Notes under the pieces: model-generated
Database searches by the model: none
What the model was told of the DNA's origin: nothing
The model's input: the letters and a program-made list of their open reading frames with translations, nothing else
Assembly: GCA_037952775.1 (NCBI GenBank)
Contig: JBANAY010000003.1
Coordinates: 34,658,001 to 34,722,000 of the forward strand
From: Clonostachys chloroleuca
Lineage: Eukaryota; Ascomycota; Sordariomycetes; Hypocreales; Bionectriaceae
DNA: 64,000 nucleotides
Direction: 5' to 3'
Program-made: the position numbers and the translations under genes
Shown here: positions 1 through 12,153 of the stretch, one piece after another
How the letters are laid out: every line of letters begins with the position of its first letter
How positions within the stretch are numbered: position 1 is the first letter of the stretch

Positions 1-3000
1 TAAAACTAAATATAATAAACTCTATATATATTATTAAGAAAAAATATAAGAATAATATCTAGATCTATTAGAAGAACTAGTTATTTTTAGAAATAATACT
101 ATTAGTACTATATAGCTTAATAATAGTATATATAAAATACTAATCTATATAGAGATTATATAGATATATAACTACTCCCTGGAATCTTAAATAACCTATT
201 ATAATAATTAGTATTAAATATATTAAATAGAGAAAGTTAAGAATAATTTCTTTTTATACTCTAATAGAAGAATATCTAATAAGTATACTATAGAATAGAT
301 ATAATAATTTATATATTAATAATATAGTATAAGATAATATACTATCTTTAAGGAGGATTTAGAAGAATATCCTAAGGAATATATCTATAATAAGCTATTA
401 ATAAAACTATATTCTAAACTAAGATATAAAATCTATAAAAAGATTAAAATTAAACTATAGTATAAAAATAAAGATCTTAAAGATTAAATAATAGCTAAAT
501 ATAATAGTTAGATTAAATAATATTATAACTAAAAATATAGAAACTATTTAAAAGCTAAAAAGATAGTATTAGAACTAGCTAAATATAATAATAATAATAT
601 AAACTCTATTAAATTATATTTATAATAATACTAAATATAGAAAGAAGAATTAAGATAATATTATAAATAAGATATACTATCTCTAATAGATAGTAGAGAA
701 AGTAGTAATATAGAGGAATAAATAATTATCTCTACTAATAAAAAGAAATAGAATAAAGTTTACTCTAATAAAGAGATATTAATAATAATTAATAAATTAA
801 ATAATTAGAAAAAGAAATATAAATAATTTATTTTTAACTATATAGATAAACTAAAATTACTTATAGATATTCTAAGATAAGTATTTAAAAATAAAGAAAA
901 CTAAGAATAGCTTAAATAATAAATTAATTAGATAAAAAATAATATAAACTATTTATAATAGAGCTATAGTATAATAAAATAATATTAAATTAGAAAACTC
1001 TAAGAGTTATTAAGAAAAGAAGTTTAATTAATATTATTATAGATATTAAAATTAAGGAAAATAAGCTTATAGTATAGATAGATTATAAAGTATTAAGTAA
1101 CTATATTTTACTAGTAATAATTAACTAACTCTACTTACTATAGAAAATAAAGAAAAAGTTCTATAATACTATTACTCTAAATAGAATATTATTTAAATAT
1201 AATAATAAAATTATTAACTCTAAGACTAATTATTTTATAATTAAGATCTATAGAAAAGAATTTAATATTATTTATAATTTAGTACTATTAAATTCCTATA
1301 ATATTATACTAGAATTACTATAGCTATAAGATATAAACCTACTAATAGACTAATTTATTAGCTATATAGAGTAGAGGGATACTTTTATAAACTTATATTA
1401 AAATAAATAGAAATTAAAATTTTATTAGATATTAGAAGAATATAATAATTCTTTAATAACTAAAAGTATTACTATAAAAAACCTAAATAATAATTTATAA
1501 TAATAAGTAGATATAATAGTTATAGTTTTAATAGTATTATAATCTAGTATACTAAAAAATATATCTTACTAAGAGTTATAATAAATAAAATAAATCTTAG
1601 AATAAATATAGAAAATAGAATAATCTTTAGAAATAGATTTTATTAATTAGATATATATAATAAACTAATAAAAATATAATTATAATATTAAGTTTAATCT
1701 ATAATATAAATAAGCTAGAAAGAAATAAGAATAAAAGAATAAAGAAAAATATCTTAAAAGGGAAAAACTAAACTATATTCTAAAGGAATTCTAAAGATAT
1801 AATAAATTATTTAAAGAAACTCTAGAAACCAGATTATTATAATATAGCTAATAGGATTATAAAATCTCTATTTTTAAAGAAGGAGAACTAGCTTTTTATA
1901 AACTCTATAATCTTATAGAACCTTAGTTATAAATACTTTATAAATATATTAATAATATATTAGTAAAAGACTATATATAGTTATTAACTTTATCTATAGA
2001 ATACCCTATAATATTTATATCTAAGAAAAATAGTAAACTCTATTTAGTTATTAATTACTACTAGCTAAATAAGATTATATATAAGAATAGAATACTTTTA
2101 CTATTAATTATAGAATTTAGAGATTAGTTATAGGGTAAATAATAGTTTATTATACTAGATCTAGAGGGAGCTTATAATCTAATATAAGTTAAGGAAGGAA
2201 ATAAATAGAAAATAATATTTAGAATAAAGTTTAGTTTATATAAGTATCTTATTATACTCTTTAAACTAATAAATATATTTATAATATTCTAATAAATAAT
2301 TAATTAAATACTCTAGAAGTATCTTAATATCTTTATAATTATATATTTTAATAATATTTTAATCTTCTTAGATAACTATAAGATATATAAGGAATATATA
2401 TATATATTAGTATACTAAATACTACTAACTAGTAGTTACTAGCTAGAAGCTAGAAGTAGAGTAGCTTATTTAGTTAGAACTACTCTAGAACTATATTTAT
2501 AACTAGTTTACTTCTATAGCTAGAATAGTAACTTAATTAATTACTTTTAATCTATTTACTCTATAGTATATACTTTAGAAAAGCTTTCTAATACTGATTA
2601 GTAGTTATATAATAGCTATAGATTAGTAAAGAAGAAGAGATAGGATTTCCTAAGTACTTAGAGAAGTATAGTTCTTCTATAAGTACTAGTTCTATACTAT
2701 AGAACTATATATAATATATAATATCTACTTTAGAGATTACTTATTCCTCTAATAATACTATTAGTATAGCTTTCTTTAGATTTACTAATTACTATTAATA
2801 ATTTATTAAAAACTATAGAAAGATTACTATATTACTATATAATTTAATAAAGAAAGAAAAGAAATTCTAATAGAATTTAAAATATTAAGATATATTTAAT
2901 AATATTAAACTCTATATAATTAATAAATCTATACTATAGATATTTAATCTAACTAAAGAAGTAGAACTTAAAATTAATATTTAGACTTTATAATTAGTAT

Positions 3001-4800
3001 ATAAATTAGCTAAAAAGATAATAAAGGAAGATTATACCCTATAGTATTCTATTTAAGGAAACTATATAATATAGAATTTAACTACTCTATCTATAATAAA
3101 GAATTTATAGCTATTATATATATATTTAAAGAATTTAAATATTATTATTTAGAAATATAATATAAGGTTAAAGTATATATAGATTATAAAAATATTTAGT
3201 ACTTTATTATAATCTAGTAACTTAATAGGAGATAAATATATTATACTAAATACTTATTTAAATTTAATTATAAAATTATATATTAAAAAGGATTAAAAAA
3301 TAGAAGAGCTAATACTTTTAGCTAGAAATCTGAGTATAAATAAATAATTTTAAAATCTAATAGATAATTATTCTTAATAAATAATAAAGAATATTTAGTA
3401 TAATAAACCTTAGATACTATACTAAGAGAAATAGTATATATTAAAATCTAGATAGATATTATAGTAAATATAAAAATACTATAATAAGATATAAGAATAG
3501 TACTTATTAAAGAAATCTATAAATACTTATTCTTAGAATATTAAGAAATTAAGAAAATATTTAATAGAATAAAATAATATTATAATTACTCTAGTTTATA
3601 AAAAGATATATAAACTATAGTTTTAGAATATAATACTTATATATAAATTAAGTTTATAAAATATAAACTATATAGAGAACTTAAACTAGTATAAGTATTA
3701 AAATAACTATAGTAATTAATATTCTTTAATTATATTATTAAACTACTATTATTAATAGAACTAATAATAGAAATATAATATAATAATATTCTAGTTATTA
3801 TTAATAGACTTATAAAATATAGATATTTTATTCTATATAAGAAAGTAAGCTCTATAGAAGATCTTATATATTAATTCCTATAATATATAGTTAGTTACTA
3901 TAGACTATCTAAAGAAATAATCTTAGATAGAGGAATAATATTTACCTCTAAGTTTTAGTAATTACTTATAGTATAAATAGATACTAAGTATAAGCTCTTA
4001 ATAACTTATTATCCTTAGAATAACAAATAAATAGAATAATAAATAAATAGAATATTTAAATTAAATATTAGAATAATACCTATAAATATATATTAACTAT
4101 AAATAAGATAATTAGATATAACTACTACCTATAGTACAGATTATATATAATAATTCAGTATAAGAATCTATCTAGCTTATATCTATATATATAAATTATA
4201 GATATAAACTGGAATTTTAAAACTAATAAATACTTAATAAACTAGATATACCTACTACTATACTTATAAAAGAAATATTATATTTATTATATATAGAAAT
4301 AAAATCAGAATTAGAATTTATCTAAGAAAGAATAAAAAAATATTATAATAAAATAAGATTAAAGAGATTAATTTTAAAGGAAAGAGATAAAGTCTATCTA
4401 TTTTATAAAAATATTATAATATTATAATTAAGTAATAAATTAGATTATAAAAAATTAAAACTATTTAAAATTCTAAAGAAAAAATTAGATACTAATTATA
4501 AACTATTACTATTAGATATAATATATATCTATCTAGTTTTTTATATCTTATTACTTAAAAAAGTACTAGAAAATACTCTAAAATAAGACTATTTAATTAA
4601 AATCTATAAAGAAGAATATTAACTAGAAAAAATACTAAAAAAGAAGATTAAAAATAAATAAACTTTTTACTTAATAAAGTAGAAAGAATATAATAAAAAA
4701 AAATATATAGGAATCTGCTAAATATTTAAAGAACTACTAATAGCTTATTTATTAGTTCTACTAGAAAAAGAAGAATTAATAATATTATCTTAAGTAATAT
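1..4800 (+). mobile_element. RIP-degraded Ty3/gypsy chromovirus (gag-pol relic)
   Basis: Extremely AT-rich DNA, almost without CG dinucleotides and full of TA, in which a retrotransposon polyprotein can still be read on the plus strand through many TAG/TAA stops. Visible in order: a protease-like INSKTNYF (ancestral LIDSGAT-type) near 1205-1240; the RT active site as YFNNILIF at 2344-2367, explained by YLDDILIF after G-to-A and C-to-T changes; an FRFTNYY motif (FLGFANYY-type) at 2778-2798; RNase H motifs NYSIYNKEF and VYIDYKN around 3070-3200; integrase motifs YNNILVIINRL and LDRGIIFTS around 3780-3950; and a chromodomain-like YLIK-stop-KEY at about 4662-4690 (ancestral YLVKWKGY). The order RT-RNaseH-INT-chromodomain is that of Metaviridae chromoviruses. 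The 5' end probably lies outside the window. No function remains. Basis: motifs seen; family from established knowledge. Confidence 0.88.
2413..2535 (+). repeat. Repeat C, copy 1 (inserted in the RT domain)
   Basis: A stretch rich in ctagtagtta and agctagaagc words, matched with substitutions by 29055-29180. It sits between the RT active-site motif (2344) and the FLGFANYY-type motif (about 2775). These motifs lie about 420 nt apart here, where roughly 195-200 nt is usual, so about 200 nt of foreign DNA interrupts the retroelement. The exact ends of the insertion were not determined. Confidence 0.6.
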
Positions 4801-5683
4801 TACTAAAGAGATTCTCTATAGAAGAATTAAAAGAGAATCTTAAAAAATTAACTATCTCTATAGTATAAGTACTCTGGATTTAGAATACTAATTTAGCTTT
4901 CTAAATCTAGATATACTCTAACTCTTTCTAATAATTTTTCTTCTTTATTTCTTTCTATTTCTCTTTTTCTAATATCTCTATATTATTCAGACTCTTTTTT
5001 AGTATTTTTATATCCTTCTTATAAAGCTACTTCTATATTTTCTATAAATAAGAAATTTATATAAGTATCTTATTTACTTAATACTATTACTCTAAGAGTA
5101 GCTTTTTAGTATTATTATCCTTACTCTCTAAATAAGCTAACTTTTTATTTATCTATTATACTAGTAAGGGTTAATAAAAAATAATAAAGATAAATAAATA
5201 AAATATATAATATACTTAATAATATTAAGCTCTAAGAACTATTATATAAATAACTAAGACTATAATAAGTTATATAATAACTAATTAAAGATACTATTAG
5301 ATAAGAATATAAGTAATCTATATAGTAAATATAAGGAATAACTTTAAACCCTTAGAATAAAATAAACTCTGATTTTTAAATATAATTATATACTAATTTA
5401 GATTTCTTTTATTTTAATATATAGCTAGATATTTTATTAGTAAGTAATTACTATATAAAATAAATATAGGATTAAATATATATAATAATAGTATAGTATA
5501 ATAAAATAGCCTTAGGGATAAAACTAATAGAGAGAGAGTATTATATTATAAATAAAGACTATCTCCAGGCTATAGGAAGTTATATATAAGGTAGATAGTA
5601 TTAACCTACCTTAATAATTAATAAGAGTAACTTTACTTTAGATAAATAAAGTTTAAGTAAAGTAGAAGTAAAACCTTAGTAAA
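4801..5683. other. AT-rich non-coding stretch downstream of the retroelement pol
   Basis: RIP-like AT-rich DNA without an open frame or recognisable motif. It includes polypyrimidine runs near 4920-4990. It probably represents the untranslated 3' part of the retroelement or other nested repeats. Confidence 0.5.
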
Positions 5684-5913
5684 TTTACTAGTATATATAT
5701 ATATTTATTTCTATAACTTAAATACTCTTTCAGATAGTTATTAATAATATTATCTATATATCTATTATTACTAGCTCTATAATACTTATATATTAATAGT
5801 AACTTATATTATATAGCCTAAAATAATCTAATTATACTACTTAGTATAAGACTCTAATTAGTTTAACTCTGATTTACTCTAGACCCTGTTCAGTATAAGT
5901 TATCTAACTATTA
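5684..5913 (+). repeat. LTR-like repeat A, copy A1
   Basis: Shares an ordered series of words (tatatatata, agttattaataatatta, ctagctctataatac, attaatagtaac, ctctgatt, agaccctgt, agtataagtt) with 15750-15978, with 30602-30828 and, inverted, with 29418-29660. It ends aactatta, against aactatca in the least mutated copy. Strongly AT-shifted. The left end is uncertain because homology fades there. Confidence 0.7.
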
Positions 5914-5965
5914 TATTATTCTTAAAATATAATATTTATTTAAATTTATTTTAATTTTTTATAAA

Positions 5966-6441
5966 TTTCTATAATAATAATTATAAATAATAAACTATAT
6001 AAAGTAATAAATTAAATAAATATAGCTATTAGATTTATAATATTAAGAATAGCTTTATTATTATAAATAGATTTTTAACTAATTAGAAGAATATATTATA
6101 TATATAGCTAGTAAATAGTTATATTAGATTATTTTAAATAATAATTATTATTATTTTAAAAATCTTATTAGAAATATTAATTAAACTCTAAGAGATTAGA
6201 ATATTTATATTAAATATTATAACTATTTAAGATATTTAGTAATTAATTAATTAATTAATTATAATAAACTTTAAATTAGAAAGAAAAAATAATTATTATT
6301 ATTAAATAATAAACTTCTCTCTTTACAGATTATAGCTATAGCTGAGATATTTATATATCTAGCTATATTATATAAATATCTCCTATTATTAGAGTTTTTA
6401 TAAGATTAATATCTATATCTAGACTAAAAGTATAATATTTT
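5966..6441 (+). repeat. Repeat B, copy 1 (about 476 bp)
   Basis: Direct repeat of 29812-30290, starting tttctata and ending gtataatatttta in both. Shared words include gagattagaatattt, tatttagtaattaatta and actaaaagtataatattt. The right end is the exact border between the RIP-like DNA and normal-composition DNA at 6442, so it probably marks the edge of a transposon or LTR. Confidence 0.75.
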
Positions 6442-6835
6442 AACTTAAAGCACGGCTTCCCTAATTAGTCTGCGCTCCAGTCAACAGGCTATTTATCTTG
6501 GTTTTTCCCGTCCGCTTTCGTTTAGAGCCCCAATCGGATTTGAAGACATTGCGGCGGTCTTGCGGCGGTCTTGCGGCGGCTTTGGAGCGGTTTTGCTTCA
6601 TCTTGATTGGACCGCTTCAATCGTTAGCAGCAGCGTGTCGTGCATTTCTGCAGTGTCGGTGACTGCCAATTCCGACAAGGAAAGCCGAAGCTATCGACTT
6701 GATCTAGCTCAGCTCTACATTCATACAAACACGCTGTGTGTGCGTGTATGCGTGCGTGTGTGCGTTTTGCCTTCCCGGTCATATATTCCTCTGGAAAGCA
6801 GATCGTCGCTTTTGCACCGGTTGCACGCGCTCATT
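6442..6835. other. Intergenic DNA between the AT-rich block and the DUF5695 pseudogene
   Basis: Normal base composition resumes here abruptly. It contains the 11-bp tandem repeat listed separately and a GT/TG-rich microsatellite-like stretch at about 6735-6767. No convincing coding frame. Confidence 0.5.
6549..6581 (+). repeat. 11-bp tandem repeat, three units
   Basis: Units at 6549-6559, 6560-6570 and 6571-6581 read ttgcggcggtc, ttgcggcggtc and ttgcggcggct. Confidence 0.9.
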
Positions 6836-9685
6836 ATGTTTGAAACCACTCGCCGTCTTTCATCGCGCACATTTGATGTACAATTTGACCCTAACGGAGC
6901 CCATGTTCAATCTCTACGGTGCCCGGCCGACTCCCACGATACGAATTTTGTCATTAACAACAGCCGCCCAATTTCGACGTTGACGATTTTCGTTTTCTAG
7001 GTGATCTGGTTTTGCACTATTAGAACGACGATGACCACTGGTTTGTCGGCGGATATTCGCTCTGTAACCACCGCCGAGAACTGTATAAAAGTGCGATATC
7101 AAGGAGACTCGAAAGTCTCAGGCGGCTTCCAGGGGGTTTCCGTTCTTGAAACTTGGAGTCTCAACGGCCCTCGTGGCAACTACCTAGATTGGACGATCGA
7201 AGTTACAAATCAGAAGTCTGACTCCATGGACGTCGAGGACTTTGGCCTCCCTTTGCCCTTCAACTCATATTGGGGCAACAATCAAACAGAGAACTACGAA
7301 CAACGTGTACATCGGCACTCCTTCATACCTAAGCATGGATCCTACATCTACTGGCAGCGCCCAAACGGCGACGGGCATTTACTGGCCTTGCTACCGCATC
7401 ACAACACTTCTTTGGAGTTCAGCAGAGTCTCAGAGAGAAGGAGAAGAGAGAAGGAGAACCTATTTGGTGAGAACCTTCCCCAGTGGGAAGGCCTGACAGT
7501 GTTCTACATTCACTCTGAACACGTGGCTTCGAATAAGGTCGACAATGCGGCGCAGGATTTCTCTTCAAGCTGTTTGACGTTAGCTCCTGGACAGTCTCGC
7601 ACGTACGGTTTCAATTTTGCGTAGGCTATCGACTACTCAGCACTTCGTGATACGATATACGATCTTGGAGGGCTCGACGTTGTTTCACTACCCGGAATGG
7701 TCATTCCCACAAATGCCAGCGCAATTATCGCCTTACGTTGCAAGGATGAAGTCGCCTCTGTAGGAGAGGTCAAAACTAAGGGAGCGCAGATCATTCCTAT
7801 GGGTTAAAATAACGGATACCGCCTATTCCACGCTAATTTCGAGACGTTGGGAGAGCATCATATTGAGGTGACGCTTAGTGACTCGCGCTTGGCTGTATTG
7901 CAATACTATTGCATCAAACCTATCGATTACTTAATCAAGGATCATTCTGCATTCCTCGTGAATCAGCAATTAGCAAGGACAACACGGGGTTTAATGGAGC
8001 TTTCTCGCAATGGGACATGGCAACTCGCAAGCTCATACGGAAGAGAAAGAGAATAGAGTTTAACAACAATGAAGCTGCCAGGGCCCGACAACTCAACGCA
8101 ATGAATACGCTCGCAAGCTCATTACATGGGATGACTATCCAGGCGGTGGTTGGAAGACATGGATGGCTGGGGGGGTCTGACTTGGGTCTCGCTCCAGCAG
8201 CCTAATTATCAGAGAAGTGCCTGAATTTCCCTGATCAGACCGAGGTTTCCGCCATCGACTTTCACATCAAGAACTTCCTCTTAGGCTATCTCGTGAATGC
8301 GAGGGATCCATACGGCCAGCGGACTTTTCAGTTTATAGATGGTTCGACGGGCACGACGGAAAGCCTAGTGATACTGGAATCTGGCGCGCATACAACTACA
8401 CGCACGTTGCCAATGCTTTCTATAATATGTACCGGATCGCCCAAGGTTACCCCAGGCTTGAAACGCGCTATGATGCCCTGGAGTACCTTGAGCACGCCTA
8501 TCAGGTTCTTAACGCCATGTACTCCAAAATTCCTGTCCCGAAACCGATAGGCGATGCAGCAAACACACTCGGTCTAATGGGAGAGTCTACAGTGCCAGAA
8601 ATTGCACGAGTACTGCTTCAAGAAGGCATGACGTCTCAGGCAGAAACTTTGCAACGGTACATCAACAAAAAGGTCGCATACCTCAAAGATGTCAAATATC
8701 CGTTCGCTTCGGAAATGACTATCGACACTACAGGCTTCGAATCAGTCTACGCGCTATCAAAGGTCAATGGCTCAGATAATCTTGCTCAGAAGTCCCAAAA
8801 AGCCTCTTTGGCTAGTCGAGGCTTGCAAACGCTTTGGTACTATTACGGCTCAGACAAACGGATGATAGGTGAGTCGTACTGGAACCTGGGCTACGAGACA
8901 CAATTGGGATCATGTCAGCAGCAAGACTACCTCCTCAACTATTCGAATGTGGACGAGCGAGACTTTGCCGACTCTATGCGCTCTACGTATGGCGCTTATC
9001 TGGCAGGATGGGCCAACATTAATTCTGGACAGATCGATCACCACCCTGTGAACATTGTCGCAGCCTCTTGGCTCTTGCAAAGTGAAGGGGGCGAGCCTCT
9101 ATGGCCGTGGATACCTTTAGTCGGCGGTAAATGGTGGGCCTGGCCAGGCGAGGCAGATCTCGGCTTCTGGGGGCTTTGCGAACGGCATCCGTCAACGTGG
9201 TAAAGGATCCGATTGTCGGGTTGTACGCCTACGGAGGCATGCTGGAGGTTCAAGATCATCAATACGTCGTCAAACCCATCGATGGCTTACAGCGTTGACT
9301 CACACTCTATTGCCTCGACAAACTGTCAATAGAGGTTACCAGAGCGCGATTCACGCAAGCTATAATTGCCAAAGACGCATCACGGATCGAAATGGAGCTG
9401 CAAAATGTCATTGACGAGTCCTGCCAGCCTATTATAACTCTTTTGAATCTACCAACTGGCTGCTACGACATTCTGGTAAATGGCTCAACCGTTCAACAGG
9501 TTGAGATCAAAGGGCAGAAAACCCCTTCCGATTTGTATATCCCAGGGCTCACGGCTAGCACCAACAATGTCGTTATTCGGAGAGCTTCTAGCTTGGAAAA
9601 GGTCAACGCATTTCCAGAAGATCTTATGCATAGTTCTCATTCAATGATTCATCTATGTGCTTATAGCATCAGACTAGGCTACTAA
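6836..9685 (+). pseudogene. DUF5695 (six-hairpin glycosidase-like) protein, pseudogene
   Basis: Long conserved-looking segments lie collinear but in different frames. An N-terminal part reads TFDVQFDPNGAHVQSLR and then, in another frame, FDVDDFRFLGDLVLHY (about 6966-7020). A beta-domain part (7060-7620) includes LTLAPGQSRTYGFNF. The (alpha/alpha)-type half (about 8430-9200) includes LGLMGES, GFESVYALSK and GGKWWAWPGEADLGFWG. The C-terminal part (to about 9600) reads LNLPTGCYDILVNG. Stops lie at 6998 and 7622 and near 7805, 8204 and 9296, with several frameshifts (about 6970, 7990, 8425, 9165). Intact family members are large, probably secreted carbohydrate-active-like proteins of unknown activity. 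The order of domains agrees with DUF5695. The name is from memory of the family; a glycosidase-like fold with another label is the alternative. Confidence 0.72.
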
Positions 9686-10289
9686 ATATCTAGGTGATGC
9701 TGTGTTGCAATGGGTTGAAGCCGCGTAATCTTTGCGCAAACAGCTGTGAGCAAGAGACCTTTATTGCGGCGTACGACTGCATTGACAGCAGAAAAATCGG
9801 GCTAGCTCTTACTTCTGGGAATCTATGCGCGTGAATATTCCATGGATAACTGCCGAAGAGGACCAATAGTACATCTATGTTAATAGTACCGTACATTTAT
9901 ACAGTGATTGCTTTCAGCCTGGCTAGGTCTGGAGGTATCAGTGAGGTGGCTGTTAGTAGTGTAAGCTCTCTTCTCTGATGACCATTCAGCCTGCTAGGGA
10001 TGCAGATAGTGTTTAAGGAACTTCTTAATTGCAATGTCGGTGCAGGATCTGGTGACCGAGAGAAAAACCTCTCCCAGTAAGAGATGTCGTTGATGGGTTA
10101 GGTATGTGTATCTACCATGGGCTCTGTAGGTAGCCTTTTGGGGCTTCTCATCTTTCCAGGGTCTGGCCTTGCTTGCTTCCAATTCATCTATCCTAGATTA
10201 CTGCCTTGGTGATCCTCGTAAATTCTAAGGTTCTCTTCTCGCCGTGATCCCCTTCCAAAGGCACAGTTCACATCCAGCCACTACGAATA
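9686..10289. other. Intergenic region
   Basis: No recognisable gene or repeat. Only short shadow frames on the minus strand. Confidence 0.4.
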
Positions 10290-11889
10290 TATGCCACAAA
10301 GGAGGAAGATAGAGGCAAACAGTACTTGACACTAAGCCACTGTTGGGGTGAATCCAATAGATTCGGGCTTACGCGCTCCAACTTTGATCACAACATATCG
10401 AAGGGATTCGCAGCTTCGGACATGCCTGCCACATTCCGCCATGCAGTCGAGATATGCCATCAGCTCGGCTACCGCTATTCTGGATTGACTCTTTGTGCAT
10501 TATTCAAGATGATAGCATGGGCTGGCAAGAGAAGCACAGCTTATGTCCGATGTTTATAGAAACTCTTCATTGACTGTCGCTGCTCTTTCTTCGAACAACT
10601 CGGATTCGGGTTGCTTTTTGTGCGCAATATTTCTGGAAAAGCGCCGCTGCTGTTTCATGGATTTAGAGATGCTGTCTTTGCTATACCAACAGACGGAGAA
10701 GAGTCAATACAAGCTTCAAGACCCCATAATTTAAACAGTCGTGCTTGGATATTCCAAGAAAGGCTGCTCAGTCCAAGAACCCTCAGATTTTCCGCAACTG
10801 GTATAACTTGGGACTGTAAGGAGTCAAAATATAAAGAGACACACCCGACCGAAGATGAGGCCAAGAACATGCCTGGAAATGTCACTCGAGATAGAGAGAT
10901 GATGGATCAACTCACGACTCGTCTATATCGGGGTCATATCCGGGACGTGGATCGTAAGCAATTTCTCATGGCCTGGTTCGAGGTTGTTTATGATTACAGC
11001 GGATTAAACCTCACATACCAGTCGGATAAGCTCATCGCACTTCCCGAAATTACTAAGATAATACATATTAATTCTGGCTTCAATTTCTTTTATGGGCTTT
11101 GGGCTGATCCGGCCAACATGGAGTTTTTTTTGGGTCAGCTTCTCTGGCACACTCACCAACCAGAACATGATATCAGCCGACTACAGCCCGAAGTCAGACC
11201 TCCATCATTTAGTTGGACGTCTTATAATTGCAAAGTGCAGTATCCCACCATGTTCCATGACCACATAGTGAATACCTCAGACAGATACTTGCTTATTGGA
11301 AAAGGCCGGGTTGGATAGTAGTAGAGAGCGGCCAATACTTCGAAACAATAAATCGGTATTATGTCGTCTATATGTCTGGTGCTAGAGTTAAAGGCGCTGG
11401 CCCAGGGGGAGAGAAATCGAGTATCGAAGCAAAGTAAGAGCATTTCTCAGCCCTCGCTGCGATTTTCCCTTCCCGATGCTCTTGTTAGAAGGCCCAACCA
11501 AAATAGTCGAAGTCCGTATGGGCCCAAAAGAAGGATATGTGTGGGAGTATCCTTGGGCCACTCTTTCTGGGGATACCGAGAGAGACAAGTCTAGACGGAA
11601 ACGGTGGTTGTTTCCTGATGCAACCACCTGTGAGTCGCCTTTGACATCGCTAACTATTGCTCGATGGTGGAGATCTTGGGACCAACGTTGGTATGTGTCT
11701 GGCCTTGCTCTAGGTGGTAGGAATGTAGAGAGCAAAATGATGGTTGGTGGAAGACCAATGGTCGTTCCTCTCATGTACCGTGTAGGGTATTTTGAACATT
11801 CATGGGGTATGAAAGATGGGCACTGGCTTGATAACGGAGAATCTAACATAGTCTTTATAAGATACTTCGTGAGTCTTGGGCTACTATAG
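10290..11889 (+). pseudogene. HET-domain protein, pseudogene
   Basis: Heterokaryon-incompatibility (HET, PF06985) protein in pieces. YLTLSHCWG at 10323 is in frame 0, WIDSLCIIQDD at 10481 is in frame 2, MSDVYRNSSLTVAA at 10543 is in frame 1, and RAWIFQERLLSPRTLRF (10741-10791) is back in frame 0. At least three frameshifts thus break the HET domain itself. The C-terminal region runs to a stop at 11316. A further frame (11476-11889) carries a C-terminal YRVGYFE-type segment common in HET proteins. Intact relatives trigger cell death on non-self fusion. It lies tail to tail with an intact but not closely similar HET gene. Frames and motifs are seen directly; pseudogene status is firm unless the assembly is wrong at several places. 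Confidence 0.88.
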
Positions 11890-12153
11890 GGGTATAAAGA
11901 CGATCAGTAATCGGCTAAAGTGTCGATATTGGAATAGCTATCAGGCTAGTATTAGATTAGGGTAAAGTTTTTTGACTTGATACAAGTCTCAAACTACCAT
12001 GGAAGTCCATATCTCCTTGGAAGTTCCCCAAGGCCATCTTGTGATGTAAATATGAAGTATTTGCGCTTAATTCCGCCTTTCCATAAACAAGGGTAGGCGC
12101 TGGGCGATTACGGCAGCAAGTCTGAAATGTTTTTAATGTAATCGATATATTCT
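11890..12153. other. Short intergenic region between convergent HET genes
   Basis: Downstream regions of the two convergent HET loci; nothing else seen. Confidence 0.4.

Noticed and set aside
6735..6767. GT/TG-rich stretch as a telomere-like or Z-DNA feature
   Set aside because: Irregular and short; it is only a microsatellite-like run and not a TTAGGG-type repeat.
11388..11849. 153-codon minus-strand frame
   Set aside because: Opposite strand to the C-terminal part of the HET pseudogene, where plus-strand motifs are recognisable.
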